A stretch of 64,000 nt of DNA from Microbacterium aurantiacum. GTDB taxonomy: Bacteria > Actinomycetota > Actinomycetes > Actinomycetales > Microbacteriaceae. The stretch spans positions 20,237 through 84,236 of the forward strand of contig NZ_PGGU01000018.1 of NCBI RefSeq assembly GCF_002872075.1, written 5' to 3'. The first letter of the stretch is position 1, and every line of letters begins with the position of its first letter. Shown in pieces: positions 32,339 through 40,847 of this stretch. The translations under genes were made by a program, and so were the position numbers. The notes beneath the pieces were generated by a model that was not told where the DNA came from, did no database searches, and saw only the letters and a list, made by a program, of their open reading frames with translations.

Positions 32339-34948
32339 ATGTCCACTGATCCTCTGCACCTCACTCTGTCGCGCCGCCATTTCCTGGGCGCGGGCCTCCT
32401 CGCGGGAGCGCTCGTCGCGCTGCCGCCCAGTACCGTCTCGGCCAGCGCGGCCGGGACCGACGTCATCCTGACCGCGACCGGCATCCGCGTCGTCGCCTCG
32501 GTCGGCGGGCGCATCGCCGTCCACGACGGCGCCGGCACCCTGCTGATGGCCGGGTCCCGATTCCAGACCAAGGACACCGTCCACGGCATCCTGACCTCCA
32601 CGGGCGGCACGCCCTCGCTGGTGACCGTCGGCGGCGAACAGGTCATCCAAATGGACTACGTCATGCCCGCCACGTCCGGCGGAGCCGCCGTCTCGGCGAC
32701 CATCCGCGTGCAGACCGCCCAGATGCACATCGAATGGACGGTCTCCGGCACGACCACGCTGAATCCCGCGGGGTTCATGTTCAGCAGGTCGATCAGCGCC
32801 CCTGTGGCAGCCGACGAGTACGTCCCGACGTCGGAGTGGGTCCGCGACGGCGCCGGCGGAATCCCCTACGAAGTTCCGACCGGGGTGGTCTACCGTTCGT
32901 CGTGGGCGTCGGGGCACGGACTGCTGCTCCTGGATTCCTCGCGCAAGGCATGGACGACGGCGTCCTGGGTGCATGCGCCCGGCCGACAGGTGGACGCGAC
33001 GACGGCGGTGACGCGCGCCAGCCTGATCCTCACGGATGCCCGGCCGGTCTCCGGCGCGGCGATCGGCCGCGGAGACGGCATCGGCATCGAGTTGTCCACC
33101 GACCGGCCGTACAACGTGTGGGACTCCGCCGGCGATGTCACGGCCACCGTGACGGTCACGAATGCGCACGCCGCGGACGAGATCTTCTCACTCGAGTGGT
33201 GGGCGCGCGACGACCTCGGTGCGATCGTGGCATCCGGCACCGGATCACTCACCGTGCCATCACTCTCCTCCTCCGACGCGACCCTGACGATTCCGCTCCA
33301 GGCCGAGGGGATGGTGCTCCTCGAGGCGAACGCGACCACAGCCTCCGACAGCGCCTTCGCCCGGACGACGCTCGCCGCGCTCGCGCCCCACTCCTACGCC
33401 GCAGGATCCGACAGCATGTTCGGGATCGCGAACTACCCCTGGCTGCTGCACGCCGGCGAGCAGGCCACTCTGGACCTGTGGCAGAAGGTCGGCATCCAGT
33501 GGGTGCGGATCGCCTACGACAGCGGGCCGGGGCTGCCGCCGGCCTCGTATGACGCCCGGGGGATGGATCACAACCTCGAGCTGCAGCCGGACATGACGGC
33601 GACGGATGCCGCACTGGTCACCTGGGCCGGATCCAGCACGGCCACCGCCGTTGCAGCCGGCGCAACCTGGTTCGAGGTGGGCAACGAGCTCAACCGCCCG
33701 TTCAACACCGGAGACGCGGCACCCGCATACGTCGAGCGGGTGCTCAAGCCCGTGCATGCCGCCAGGGCCGCGCAGGGCGCGACGTTCAAGATCATGAACA
33801 ACGGCCTCGCAGGCATGGACCGGCCGTGGACCGAGGCCTTCCATGCCGCGGGCGGCTGGGATCTCGTCGACGGCATCGCATTCCACCCCGGACGCGGCAA
33901 TTTCACGCCGGACTTCATCCCCGACGGGGACGGTGGCGGATGGAGCACCGGCGCCACCGGCACCTACTGGAACTTCCTCGGCGGACTGCGCCAGATGAAG
34001 ACCCTGATGGCGGAGTACGGCGAGAAGGAGATCTGGCTCACCGAGGCCTATGCCTGCACCAGACCCAACGCTTGGTGGAACGACACGTATCGGCACGCGG
34101 CCGAGAACGTGCTGTTGTCCCTCGCCCTCGCCAAGGCAGAGGGCGTGCGCGCCGTCTGCTGGTACCAGTTCTTCGACTCGTACACGATCAGCCCGATGGG
34201 TGCCGATCCCGAGGACACCGAGTACCACTTCGGACTGGTCAACCGCGACCTCGGCCCGAAGCCGTCCCTGCTGGCCTATGCGACCGCCGCGCGGGCACTC
34301 GATCAGGCGGAGTTCATCCGCTGGGTGCACCTCGACGACGGCTCGACGCACGGCCTGCACTTCAGCACGCCCGACGGCCCGCTCACGGTGCTGTGGAACC
34401 GTGCGGACGGGTATCTGCTGAACACCGCGGGCACCCGAACGGACTGGCGCTTCCCTGCGCCCGAGATGTGGGAGGACGGCTGGGCCACGAAGACGGACGT
34501 TCTCCTTCCGGCAGACGGCGGCGTCACCGAGGTCGACTCCTTCGGCCGGTCACGGCAGCTCGCCGCGTCGAACGGCCAGGTACAGCTCACGCTCGACGGC
34601 GCTCCGCGGATCTATCGCGGCCTGCTGCTCGACGGCATCGATGCCGGGCCGGTGGCGACGTCGGGCGCGGTGTCCGTCCAAGCGAAGCGGGCCGACGGCA
34701 GAGCGGCCCTCGTCGTGACGGTGCAGGGTGCGGCCGACCGCGATATGGACGTGCGGATCGCGACGACGTTCGGATCGGAGCGAATCGAACGCCTCGCCCC
34801 CGGGGAGATCCAGACGCGTACCTTCGTCGCCGAGGCCCTGACGATTCCGGCGGGGACGGCGACCATCCGCACGCACGCGCTCGGCTCAGGGCAACCCGAG
34901 ACGCACACGATCGATTACGACGCGTTCGACGCCCGCCCGATCGGCTGA
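32339..34948 (+). CDS. Tat-exported glycoside hydrolase-like protein (clan GH-A fold), substrate unknown
   Basis: Exported protein of 869 residues. The N-terminus has a twin-arginine signal (LSRRHFLGAGLLAGALVAL) ending near residue 40. About 330 residues of beta-sandwich-like sequence precede a TIM-barrel domain from about residue 360 to 670. A likely acid/base is Glu450 in WFEVGNELNRP, the Asn-Glu signature of clan GH-A. A likely nucleophile is Glu569 in IWLTEAYAC. About 170 residues of C-terminal beta domain follow. ATG 32339 follows GGAAGGA. It resembles GH39/GH79-like enzymes only loosely, and I cannot assign a family. It is divergent from and co-regulated with a LacI/importer operon. Confidence 0.8.
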   Translation: MSTDPLHLTLSRRHFLGAGLLAGALVALPPSTVSASAAGTDVILTATGIRVVASVGGRIAVHDGAGTLLMAGSRFQTKDTVHGILTSTGGTPSLVTVGGEQVIQMDYVMPATSGGAAVSATIRVQTAQMHIEWTVSGTTTLNPAGFMFSRSISAPVAADEYVPTSEWVRDGAGGIPYEVPTGVVYRSSWASGHGLLLLDSSRKAWTTASWVHAPGRQVDATTAVTRASLILTDARPVSGAAIGRGDGIGIELSTDRPYNVWDSAGDVTATVTVTNAHAADEIFSLEWWARDDLGAIVASGTGSLTVPSLSSSDATLTIPLQAEGMVLLEANATTASDSAFARTTLAALAPHSYAAGSDSMFGIANYPWLLHAGEQATLDLWQKVGIQWVRIAYDSGPGLPPASYDARGMDHNLELQPDMTATDAALVTWAGSSTATAVAAGATWFEVGNELNRPFNTGDAAPAYVERVLKPVHAARAAQGATFKIMNNGLAGMDRPWTEAFHAAGGWDLVDGIAFHPGRGNFTPDFIPDGDGGGWSTGATGTYWNFLGGLRQMKTLMAEYGEKEIWLTEAYACTRPNAWWNDTYRHAAENVLLSLALAKAEGVRAVCWYQFFDSYTISPMGADPEDTEYHFGLVNRDLGPKPSLLAYATAARALDQAEFIRWVHLDDGSTHGLHFSTPDGPLTVLWNRADGYLLNTAGTRTDWRFPAPEMWEDGWATKTDVLLPADGGVTEVDSFGRSRQLAASNGQVQLTLDGAPRIYRGLLLDGIDAGPVATSGAVSVQAKRADGRAALVVTVQGAADRDMDVRIATTFGSERIERLAPGEIQTRTFVAEALTIPAGTATIRTHALGSGQPETHTIDYDAFDARPIG

Positions 34949-34973
34949 GGCGCGCGACGGACGCGGGCACCCT

Positions 34974-35030
34974 TCCGGTCGCGAAATGTCCCGGTATCCG
35001 CGAGGAATACCGGGACATTTCGCGACGGGA
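34974..35030. repeat. Hairpin repeat family, copy 3
   Basis: Palindromic element between convergent genes with perfect 20-bp arms (34978-34997 and 35007-35026; GTCGCGAAATGTCCCGGTAT) and a 9-nt loop. It probably also terminates transcription from both sides. Confidence 0.9.
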
Positions 35031-35046
35031 GCAGTGCTGGAGAGGT

Positions 35047-35955
35047 CTAGCTGCGGTCGAGGCGGTAGAACTCGGCCGCGTTCGCCCGCATGACGGCGTC
35101 GACAGGGAGGCCGCGGGCGGTGGCCCAATCGGCCACCGCGTGCGCCCAGCGCGCACGCCCGTTCGGCTGGTAGGCGTCCGAGCCGTCAGCGGGTGCGTAC
35201 TCGTCTCCGGCCTCGGCGGGGCCGATGACCGAGACCGGCCAGTCGCTGCCCCACATCAGCCGGTCAGGGCCGAAGGCGGCGAGCGCGGCGTCGAGGAAGG
35301 GCTCGATCTGCGCCGCATCCCAGTCACCGCCGGCCTCGGCCGGAAGCCCCGAGAGCTTGCAGTGGACATTCGGATGCTGCGCCAGGGCCGTCAGGTCCGA
35401 CACCCACCGCGCCGACGGCCGCAGGGGTGCGGACGCGGTCCCCACCGCGGGTTTGCCGAGGTGATCGAGCACGATCCGCAGTCCGGGCACGGCAGCGGCG
35501 AGCGCGGTGACATCGGGCACCTGTGAGAAGCGGACGCAGGCGTCGAACGTCCAATCGCGGGCTGCGAGGGCGCGGGCTCCTTCGATGAACGCGGGTGTCG
35601 CGGCGAGACCGTCGCGCTCCCCCTGCAGGAGGTGCCGCACGCCGACGACCAGCCCGAACGCGGCGAGAGCCGCGAGATGCGCACGCGTCGCCTCTCCCCG
35701 GTCGAGCTGCGCACCGGCGACGATGCCCTTCAGGCCGATCTCGTCCGCCAGTCCGGTGACCCAGCGCACCTCGTCGAGGAACTGCTCTTCGATGCATCCG
35801 GCCTGAACGAAGACGGCGCCCGACTCGGTGACACCGGGGATCCGGGCGAGCTGAAGTTCGAGAGCCTCGAACTCGAAGGCGAGCGGCCCTTCCAGCCAGG
35901 GGTAGTCCAGAAGGTCGGGTCTCCAGAGGTGCAGGTGTGAATCGAGGGAGCGCAT
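35047..35955 (-). CDS. Amidohydrolase 2 family, probable L-fuconolactonase
   Basis: TIM-barrel metal hydrolase of 302 residues (COG3618 type). Metal-site motifs are DSHLHLW at residues 5-11, LDHLGKP at about 163-169 and MWGSDWPV at about 234-241. Enzymes of this group open L-fucono-1,5-lactone and related sugar lactones. This is the step missing from the fucose cluster at 20.8-25.3 kb. The gene is divergent from a GntR gene, and the shared intergenic site matches the fucose operator. It lacks a ribosome site and is probably leaderless. Confidence 0.85.
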   Translation of the reverse strand: MRSLDSHLHLWRPDLLDYPWLEGPLAFEFEALELQLARIPGVTESGAVFVQAGCIEEQFLDEVRWVTGLADEIGLKGIVAGAQLDRGEATRAHLAALAAFGLVVGVRHLLQGERDGLAATPAFIEGARALAARDWTFDACVRFSQVPDVTALAAAVPGLRIVLDHLGKPAVGTASAPLRPSARWVSDLTALAQHPNVHCKLSGLPAEAGGDWDAAQIEPFLDAALAAFGPDRLMWGSDWPVSVIGPAEAGDEYAPADGSDAYQPNGRARWAHAVADWATARGLPVDAVMRANAAEFYRLDRS

Positions 35956-35961
35956 GGGTCC

Positions 35962-35996
35962 ATCCTGCCCCAGACATCCGATGAATGTGCGAGGAT
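35962..35996. promoter_or_regulatory. Divergent leaderless promoters with fucose operator between them
   Basis: CAGGAT (minus strand, 35967-35962) lies 6 nt before the lactonase ATG at 35955. GAGGAT (plus strand, 35991-35996) lies 6 nt before the GntR ATG at 36003. Between them is AGACATCCGATG (35972-35983), which matches 12 consecutive bases of the operator at 23585-23595 read on its minus strand. The site would fill the spacer of both promoters. Confidence 0.65.
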
Positions 35997-36002
35997 GACG
36001 CC

Positions 36003-36680
36003 ATGGCTGTGACTGACGAGGCGATCGAGAAGATCAAAGCGATGATCGTGTCCGGAGAGATCGGCCCCGGCGACCGGCTCCCCCCGGAGAAGGAACTGTC
36101 GGAGCGCCTGGGCCTGTCCCGGAACTCCATGCGCGAAGCCGTGAAGGCGCTCGAGGTTATCCGCGTGCTCGATGTGCGCCGGGGCGACGGCACCTATGTG
36201 ACGAGCCTCGAGCCGCACCTGCTCCTCGAAGCCATCTCGTTCGTCGTCGACATGCACGACGACGACTCGATGCTGGAGATCTTCGCCGTGCGGCGGATGC
36301 TGGAGTCGCAGGCCACCGGTCTCGCAGCCACCCTCGGCAGCAACGAGGACATCGCCGAGCTCGAGCGGGAGATCGACGAGATCGACGCCTCGGTCACGGT
36401 CGAGGAACTCGTGGAGCACGACATCCGGTTCCATCGGGACATCGTGCGGATGGCCGGCAACGCCTACCTCACCAGCCTCATCGATCACCTGAGCAGCCAG
36501 ACCGTGCGCGCCCGCGTCTGGCGCGGCCTCACCGAGGGGGGCGCGGTCGAGCGCACGCTCTCCGAGCACCGGGCCATCGCCGATGCGATCGCGCAGCACG
36601 ATCCGGCTCTCGCGACCTCCCTGGCGACCGCGCACATCGCCGGCGTCGAGCGCTGGCTGCGTCAGGCGACGTCCGCCTGA
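36003..36680 (+). CDS. GntR-family (FadR/FCD) regulator, probably of L-fucose genes
   Basis: Regulator of 225 residues. The winged-helix domain is at about residues 1-70 (LPPEKELSERLGLSRNSMREAVKALEV) and an FCD domain with metal/acid-binding His and Asp residues (HDIRFHRDIV) follows. ATG 36003 is chosen over an in-frame ATG at 35985 because GAGGAT sits 6 nt upstream and the earlier start would place coding sequence over the promoter. It is the only regulator next to any fucose gene, and its operator candidate recurs in the main fucose cluster. Confidence 0.9.
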   Translation: MAVTDEAIEKIKAMIVSGEIGPGDRLPPEKELSERLGLSRNSMREAVKALEVIRVLDVRRGDGTYVTSLEPHLLLEAISFVVDMHDDDSMLEIFAVRRMLESQATGLAATLGSNEDIAELEREIDEIDASVTVEELVEHDIRFHRDIVRMAGNAYLTSLIDHLSSQTVRARVWRGLTEGGAVERTLSEHRAIADAIAQHDPALATSLATAHIAGVERWLRQATSA

Positions 36681-36705
36681 CCCGGCCCCTGTCATCGCAT
36701 TCGGC

Positions 36706-36711
36706 TAGTGT
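36706..36711 (+). promoter_or_regulatory. Leaderless -10 (TAGTGT) of PfkB kinase gene
   Basis: TAGTGT ends 7 nt before the ATG at 36719; no ribosome site is present. Confidence 0.55.
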
Positions 36712-36718
36712 TCTCGCC

Positions 36719-37681
36719 ATGACCACCGCATCCCCCGCCGACCGCACCGGTGTCGTCATCGTCGGGAGCGTCAGCGCCGATGTCACGACGTTCTCCCGGC
36801 GGCTCCCCGCCCCCGGCGAGACCATTCTGGGCGATGAGTTCACGCTGATGCTCGGCGGCAAAGGGGCCAACCAGGCGGTCGCATCCGGCCGTTCCGGCGC
36901 CAGGACCAGCTTCGTCGGATGCGTCGGCGACGACCTCTTCCACGACCTCGTCGTCACCGGACTCAGCGAGGCCGGCGTCGACCTCACGCATCTGCGCACG
37001 GTCCCCGGCCCCACCGGGATCGCGCACATCCGCGTCGACGCCTCGGCGCAGAACGACATCGTCGTGGTACCGCTCGCCAACGCCGCGCTCAGCGCGGAGC
37101 AGATCGACACCGCGCTCGAGGCCCTCGCACCGACCACCTCGGTGCTGCTCACCCAGCTCGAGACGCCGTCGTCGCTCACGGCGCACATCACCGCGCGCGG
37201 CCGGGAACTCGGGATGATCGTGATCCTCGATCCCGCGCCCGCCGCCGTCCTCCCCGCCGAGGTGTGGCGGAGCATCGACATCGTCACCCCGAACGAGACG
37301 GAGGCCTCGGTCCTCAGCGGCATCGAGGTGACGGATGCCGCGACCGCCGAACAGGCCGGACGCTGGTTCCTCGCGCAGGGCGTCGGGGCAGCCGTCGTCA
37401 CCCTCGCGGGACAGGGCTCGTGCATCGTGACCGCCGACGGAGCATCCGTCGTCCCCCCGTTCCCGGTCGAGCCGGTCGACACGACCGCCGCCGGCGACAC
37501 CTACGCCGGTTACCTCGGAGCTGCCCTCGCGGCGGGCCGCCCGCTGACGGATGCGGTGCGCCTGGCGACCGCGGCCGGAGCGATCACCGTGACGAGGCAG
37601 GGCGCCTCTCCGAGCATCCCGCACCGCGCCGAGGTGGACGCGTTCCTCTCCGCCCGCACCCCGGTCGAGGCGCCCCGATAG
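36719..37681 (+). CDS. rbsK: PfkB-family sugar kinase, ribokinase-like
   Basis: ATP-dependent kinase of 320 residues. PfkB signature 1 ([12 protein letters not shown], about residues 42-53) and signature 2 with the catalytic Asp ([13 protein letters not shown], about residues 257-269) are both intact, and the overall pattern is that of ribokinase. It starts 38 nt after the GntR gene but has its own leaderless promoter. A role on another sugar cannot be excluded; it is not needed for the oxidative fucose route. Confidence 0.85.
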   Translation: MTTASPADRTGVVIVGSVSADVTTFSRRLPAPGETILGDEFTLMLGGKGANQAVASGRSGARTSFVGCVGDDLFHDLVVTGLSEAGVDLTHLRTVPGPTGIAHIRVDASAQNDIVVVPLANAALSAEQIDTALEALAPTTSVLLTQLETPSSLTAHITARGRELGMIVILDPAPAAVLPAEVWRSIDIVTPNETEASVLSGIEVTDAATAEQAGRWFLAQGVGAAVVTLAGQGSCIVTADGASVVPPFPVEPVDTTAAGDTYAGYLGAALAAGRPLTDAVRLATAAGAITVTRQGASPSIPHRAEVDAFLSARTPVEAPR

Positions 37682-37684
37682 GGT
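37679..37684 (+). promoter_or_regulatory. Leaderless -10 (TAGGGT) of Cds1-like gene
   Basis: TAGGGT overlaps the kinase stop codon and ends 7 nt before the GTG at 37692. Confidence 0.5.
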
Positions 37685-37691
37685 CGACTCT

Positions 37692-38750
37692 GTGACCACC
37701 TGGACCAGCACCGCCATCGCCCTGCTGGAGGCGGACGCCAACCGCAGCGCCGACACGCATCTGCACCTGTTCCCGCTGCCCGCGGACTGGGGCATCGACC
37801 TGTACCTGAAGGACGAGTCGGTGCATCCGACCGGCTCCCTCAAGCACCGCCTGGCGCGCTCGCTCATCCTGTACGGCCTCGTCAACGGCCGCATCCACGA
37901 GGACAGCACGCTGGTGGAGTCGTCGAGCGGGTCGACGGCCGTCTCCGAGGCGTACTTCGCGCGGATGCTGGGACTGCCGTTCGTCACCGTCGTGCCGCGA
38001 TCGACCAGCCAGGAGAAGATCGACCTCATCGAGTTCTACGGCGGACGCTGTCACTTCGTGGACCGGGCGGAGGACATGTCCCCCACGGCGCAGCAGCTCG
38101 CCTCGGACTGCCGCGGCCACTATCTCGACCAGTTCACCTACGCCGAGCGCGCCACCGATTGGCGCGGCAACAACAACATCGCCGAGAGCGTGTTCAGCCA
38201 GCTCGCACAGGAGCGGCATCCGATCCCCCGCTGGATCGTCGTCGGCGCCGGCACCGGCGGTACGAGCGCGACGTTCGGCCGCTACGTGAAGTACCGGCGT
38301 CACGAGACGCAGGTCGCGGTGGTCGACCCGGAGGGCTCGGCGTTCTACGACAGCTGGGCAGGTACGGCGGATGCTCCGGCCGGCCGGCCGAGCCGCATCG
38401 AGGGGATCGGGCGCCCGCGGGTCGAGCTCTCATTCGTGCCGAGCGTGATCGACGAGATGATCCGCGTGCCCGACGCAGGTTCCATCGCCGCCATCCGGCT
38501 GCTCAAGGAGCGCACTTTGCACTGGGCCGGCGGCTCGACCGGCACCAACCTGCACGGGGCGTTCCAGCTGATCGCGCGGATGCGCGCCGCCGGCGAGACC
38601 GGCAGCGTCGTCACCCTCATCTGCGACAGCGGCACACGCTACGCCGGCACCTACTACTCCGACGAGTGGGTCGCCGAGCAGGGCTGGGACCTCGCCCCGC
38701 ACCGCGCACGGCTCGAGCACTTCCTCGAGACCGGCGACTGGGTCGAGTGA
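37692..38750 (+). CDS. PLP enzyme, L-cysteine desulfhydrase Cds1-like
   Basis: Fold-type II PLP enzyme of 352 residues, related to cysteine synthase and to the mycobacterial Cds1 desulfhydrase that releases sulfide from cysteine. The PLP lysine is in [10 protein letters not shown] (about residues 47-55), the substrate loop is [11 protein letters not shown], and the phosphate-binding loop is GAGTGGTSA. The C-terminal [15 protein letters not shown] and [17 protein letters not shown] are typical of the Cds1 group rather than CysK. It starts with GTG without a ribosome site. Confidence 0.85.
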   Translation: MTTWTSTAIALLEADANRSADTHLHLFPLPADWGIDLYLKDESVHPTGSLKHRLARSLILYGLVNGRIHEDSTLVESSSGSTAVSEAYFARMLGLPFVTVVPRSTSQEKIDLIEFYGGRCHFVDRAEDMSPTAQQLASDCRGHYLDQFTYAERATDWRGNNNIAESVFSQLAQERHPIPRWIVVGAGTGGTSATFGRYVKYRRHETQVAVVDPEGSAFYDSWAGTADAPAGRPSRIEGIGRPRVELSFVPSVIDEMIRVPDAGSIAAIRLLKERTLHWAGGSTGTNLHGAFQLIARMRAAGETGSVVTLICDSGTRYAGTYYSDEWVAEQGWDLAPHRARLEHFLETGDWVE

Positions 38751-38760
38751 CGCGCACGGC

Positions 38761-38766
38761 TACGCT
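38761..38766 (+). promoter_or_regulatory. Leaderless -10 (TACGCT) of ACT-domain gene
   Basis: TACGCT ends 7 nt before the ATG at 38774; no ribosome site. Confidence 0.55.
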
Positions 38767-38773
38767 GTCGAGC

Positions 38774-39283
38774 ATGACCACTCTGATCCTCACCGTCGCG
38801 GGCGCCGACCGCCCCGGCCTCGTGGCGGCTGTCGCCGATGTCGTCGACGCACACGGCGGCAACTGGGAGAACAGCCAGCTCGCCGAGCTCGCCGGAACGT
38901 TCGCGGGCGTGATCGAGGTCTCGGTCGCGGCCGATCGGGCCGTCGAACTGGAGACCGCACTGCACGAGCTCGAGGGGCTGCTGACCGTCGCGGTGCGCGC
39001 CGGAGCGGATGCCGCCTCCGGCGATCCGCAGCAACGGCTGACGATCCAGGTGCTCGGCAACGACCGGCCGGGCATCGTCCGCGAGGTGTCGGCGGCGCTC
39101 AGCGCCCACGATCTCAGCATCGAGGACCTGACCACCACGACACGCGACGCGGCGATGGCCGGAGGACGCCTGTTCGAGGCGACCGTGATCGCGAAGGTGC
39201 CCGCATCCGTCGACCTCGAAGCGGTGCGCTCCGACCTCGAGCGCCTGGCCGCCGAGATCCAGGTCGACGTCACCCTCGCCTGA
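38774..39283 (+). CDS. Double ACT-domain protein (GcvR-like)
   Basis: Small regulatory protein of 169 residues made of two ACT domains (about 3-75 and 88-165), each with the amino-acid-binding turn (GADRPGLVAAVADVV and GNDRPGIVREVSAAL). This layout is that of the glycine cleavage repressor GcvR and related ligand sensors. No DNA-binding domain is present, so it probably acts through a partner. Confidence 0.85.
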   Translation: MTTLILTVAGADRPGLVAAVADVVDAHGGNWENSQLAELAGTFAGVIEVSVAADRAVELETALHELEGLLTVAVRAGADAASGDPQQRLTIQVLGNDRPGIVREVSAALSAHDLSIEDLTTTTRDAAMAGGRLFEATVIAKVPASVDLEAVRSDLERLAAEIQVDVTLA

Positions 39284-39296
39284 ATCGCCACCTCTG

Positions 39297-40280
39297 ATGA
39301 CTCGCACTGTCGGACTCATCGGCGTCGGCGGAATGGCCGACGTGCACCTGCCCGCCTGGCTCGACCTCGGCTTCGAGGTGTCGCTGTACTCGCGCTCCTC
39401 CGACGCGGCGCCTCTGATCGAACGCCACGGCGGCGGCCGCATCGCTTCATCGCTCGAGGAGCTGTTCGCGACTGCCGACATCGTCGACATCTGCACGCCG
39501 ACACACACGCACCATCCGCTCGCGTTACGAGCCCTCGATCACCGCCTCCCCACGATCTGCGAGAAGCCACTGGCCCGCACGCTGGGCGAGGCCGAAGACC
39601 TCGTCGACCGCTTCGAGGCCGCCGGCGTGCCGCTGTTCCCCGCGCATGTGGTCCGCTATTTCTCCGAGTACGCCGAGCTGCACCGCTCGGTCGCGAACGG
39701 CGACCTCGGCGACATCGAAGCCCAGCGGTACGCCCGGCAGGGGCGGAGTCCGCAGAGCGGCTGGTACGGCGACGCGTCACGCTCCGGCGGCGTTCTTCTC
39801 GACCTCATGATCCATGACCTCGACATCGCCCGCTGGATCGGCGGCGAGGTGACCACCGTCTACGGCAGCACGCGATCCGCCGGCGGCAGTCAGACCACGC
39901 ACGCACTCCTCACGCATGCGTCGGGCACGGTCTCGCAGATCAGCGCCACCTGGACGACGGCGCCGATCGGGTTCCGCACCGCTTTTGACGTCGTCGGCTC
40001 TCGGGCCATGATCTCCGTCGACTCCGCGACCCGGCACCCCGCCGTCTCGGCCGAGAGTCGCGATGCCGAGACCATCTCCCTCCCGGAGTTCGATGCGATG
40101 ACGAGCCCGTATCGCGCCGAACTCGCAGACTTCGTCCGCTCCCTCGACACCGGGCTCTCCCCGCGGGTGACGGCGCGCGATGCGCTCGAGGCGATGCGGA
40201 TCGCCGATGCCGTTGCCCGCTCCGCTGCTTCCGGCGCCGCCGTCACGATCGCGCGGGGCGAGACCTATTCGACGGCATAG
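39297..40280 (+). CDS. Gfo/Idh/MocA-family oxidoreductase
   Basis: NAD(P)-dependent sugar-type dehydrogenase of 327 residues. The Rossmann fold is at the N-terminus (VGLIGVGGMADVHL, about 4-17), with the family motif CEKPLA near residue 97 and LLDLMIHDLDIARW with the catalytic His. It lies 14 nt after the ACT gene and has no obvious ribosome site. Its last 16 bases overlap the convergent lipoprotein gene. Confidence 0.88.
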   Translation: MTRTVGLIGVGGMADVHLPAWLDLGFEVSLYSRSSDAAPLIERHGGGRIASSLEELFATADIVDICTPTHTHHPLALRALDHRLPTICEKPLARTLGEAEDLVDRFEAAGVPLFPAHVVRYFSEYAELHRSVANGDLGDIEAQRYARQGRSPQSGWYGDASRSGGVLLDLMIHDLDIARWIGGEVTTVYGSTRSAGGSQTTHALLTHASGTVSQISATWTTAPIGFRTAFDVVGSRAMISVDSATRHPAVSAESRDAETISLPEFDAMTSPYRAELADFVRSLDTGLSPRVTARDALEAMRIADAVARSAASGAAVTIARGETYSTA

Positions 40281-40783
40281 GTGATGCAGTAGATGCCCAG
40301 CACCACCTGATCCCCCTCGTACCTCTCCCCGTCGAACGTGACGCCCTCCGGGAACGCCGTGATCTTGACGAGGCCCTCCTGCCCGTCGAGGTCGCTGTCG
40401 AAAACGCTGAGAGCGGTCGTGTAGCGTCCGTCTCCGGCATCCTCCCAGTTGCCGGCCGTCTGGTCGGTGGGGACGCCGTCGACGAACTTCAGCAGCTCGA
40501 ACGTGGGGTTCAGCCCCGACCCGATCGACGTGGTGAAGGCGATCTCGCTGCCGTCGCCGTACACCGCGTGGTCCGGGATCGGCTCGGTGACCAGACCGCT
40601 GCTGAACGGCTTGAGGTCTTCGTCGAGGTCGCCGGCGCAGGCCCCAGTCGCCGCGCCGCCGCCCCCGTCGCCCTCAGTCGCGCTCGACGCACTCCCGCCG
40701 TCCTCCGCGGGTGGCGCCGACTGAGTGCATCCGGTCAGCAGCAGCACCAGTGCCAGCGCGCCGATGCTCTTCGAATGCCTCAT
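40265..40783 (-). CDS. Small secreted lipoprotein of unknown function
   Basis: The 172-residue product has a lipoprotein signal with lipobox LLTGC at about residues 16-20, then a Gly/Ser/Glu-rich linker of about 35 residues and a compact 115-residue domain. The domain has GDGSEIAFTTSIGSG and WEDAGDGRY segments and two Cys that could form a disulfide. ATG 40783 is used because the signal peptide begins there. I do not recognise a family. Confidence 0.75.
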   Translation of the reverse strand: MRHSKSIGALALVLLLTGCTQSAPPAEDGGSASSATEGDGGGGAATGACAGDLDEDLKPFSSGLVTEPIPDHAVYGDGSEIAFTTSIGSGLNPTFELLKFVDGVPTDQTAGNWEDAGDGRYTTALSVFDSDLDGQEGLVKITAFPEGVTFDGERYEGDQVVLGIYCITYAVE

Positions 40784-40847
40784 GTCACCGATGATCGCAC
40801 CGCGGCGGCGGTCGACGTGAGTAGGGAAACCTCGCGCCAGCCGCTGC

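Noticed and set aside
36719-37681. Fuculokinase role for the PfkB kinase
   Set aside because: The sequence is ribokinase-like, and the oxidative fucose pathway needs no kinase; it also has its own promoter.
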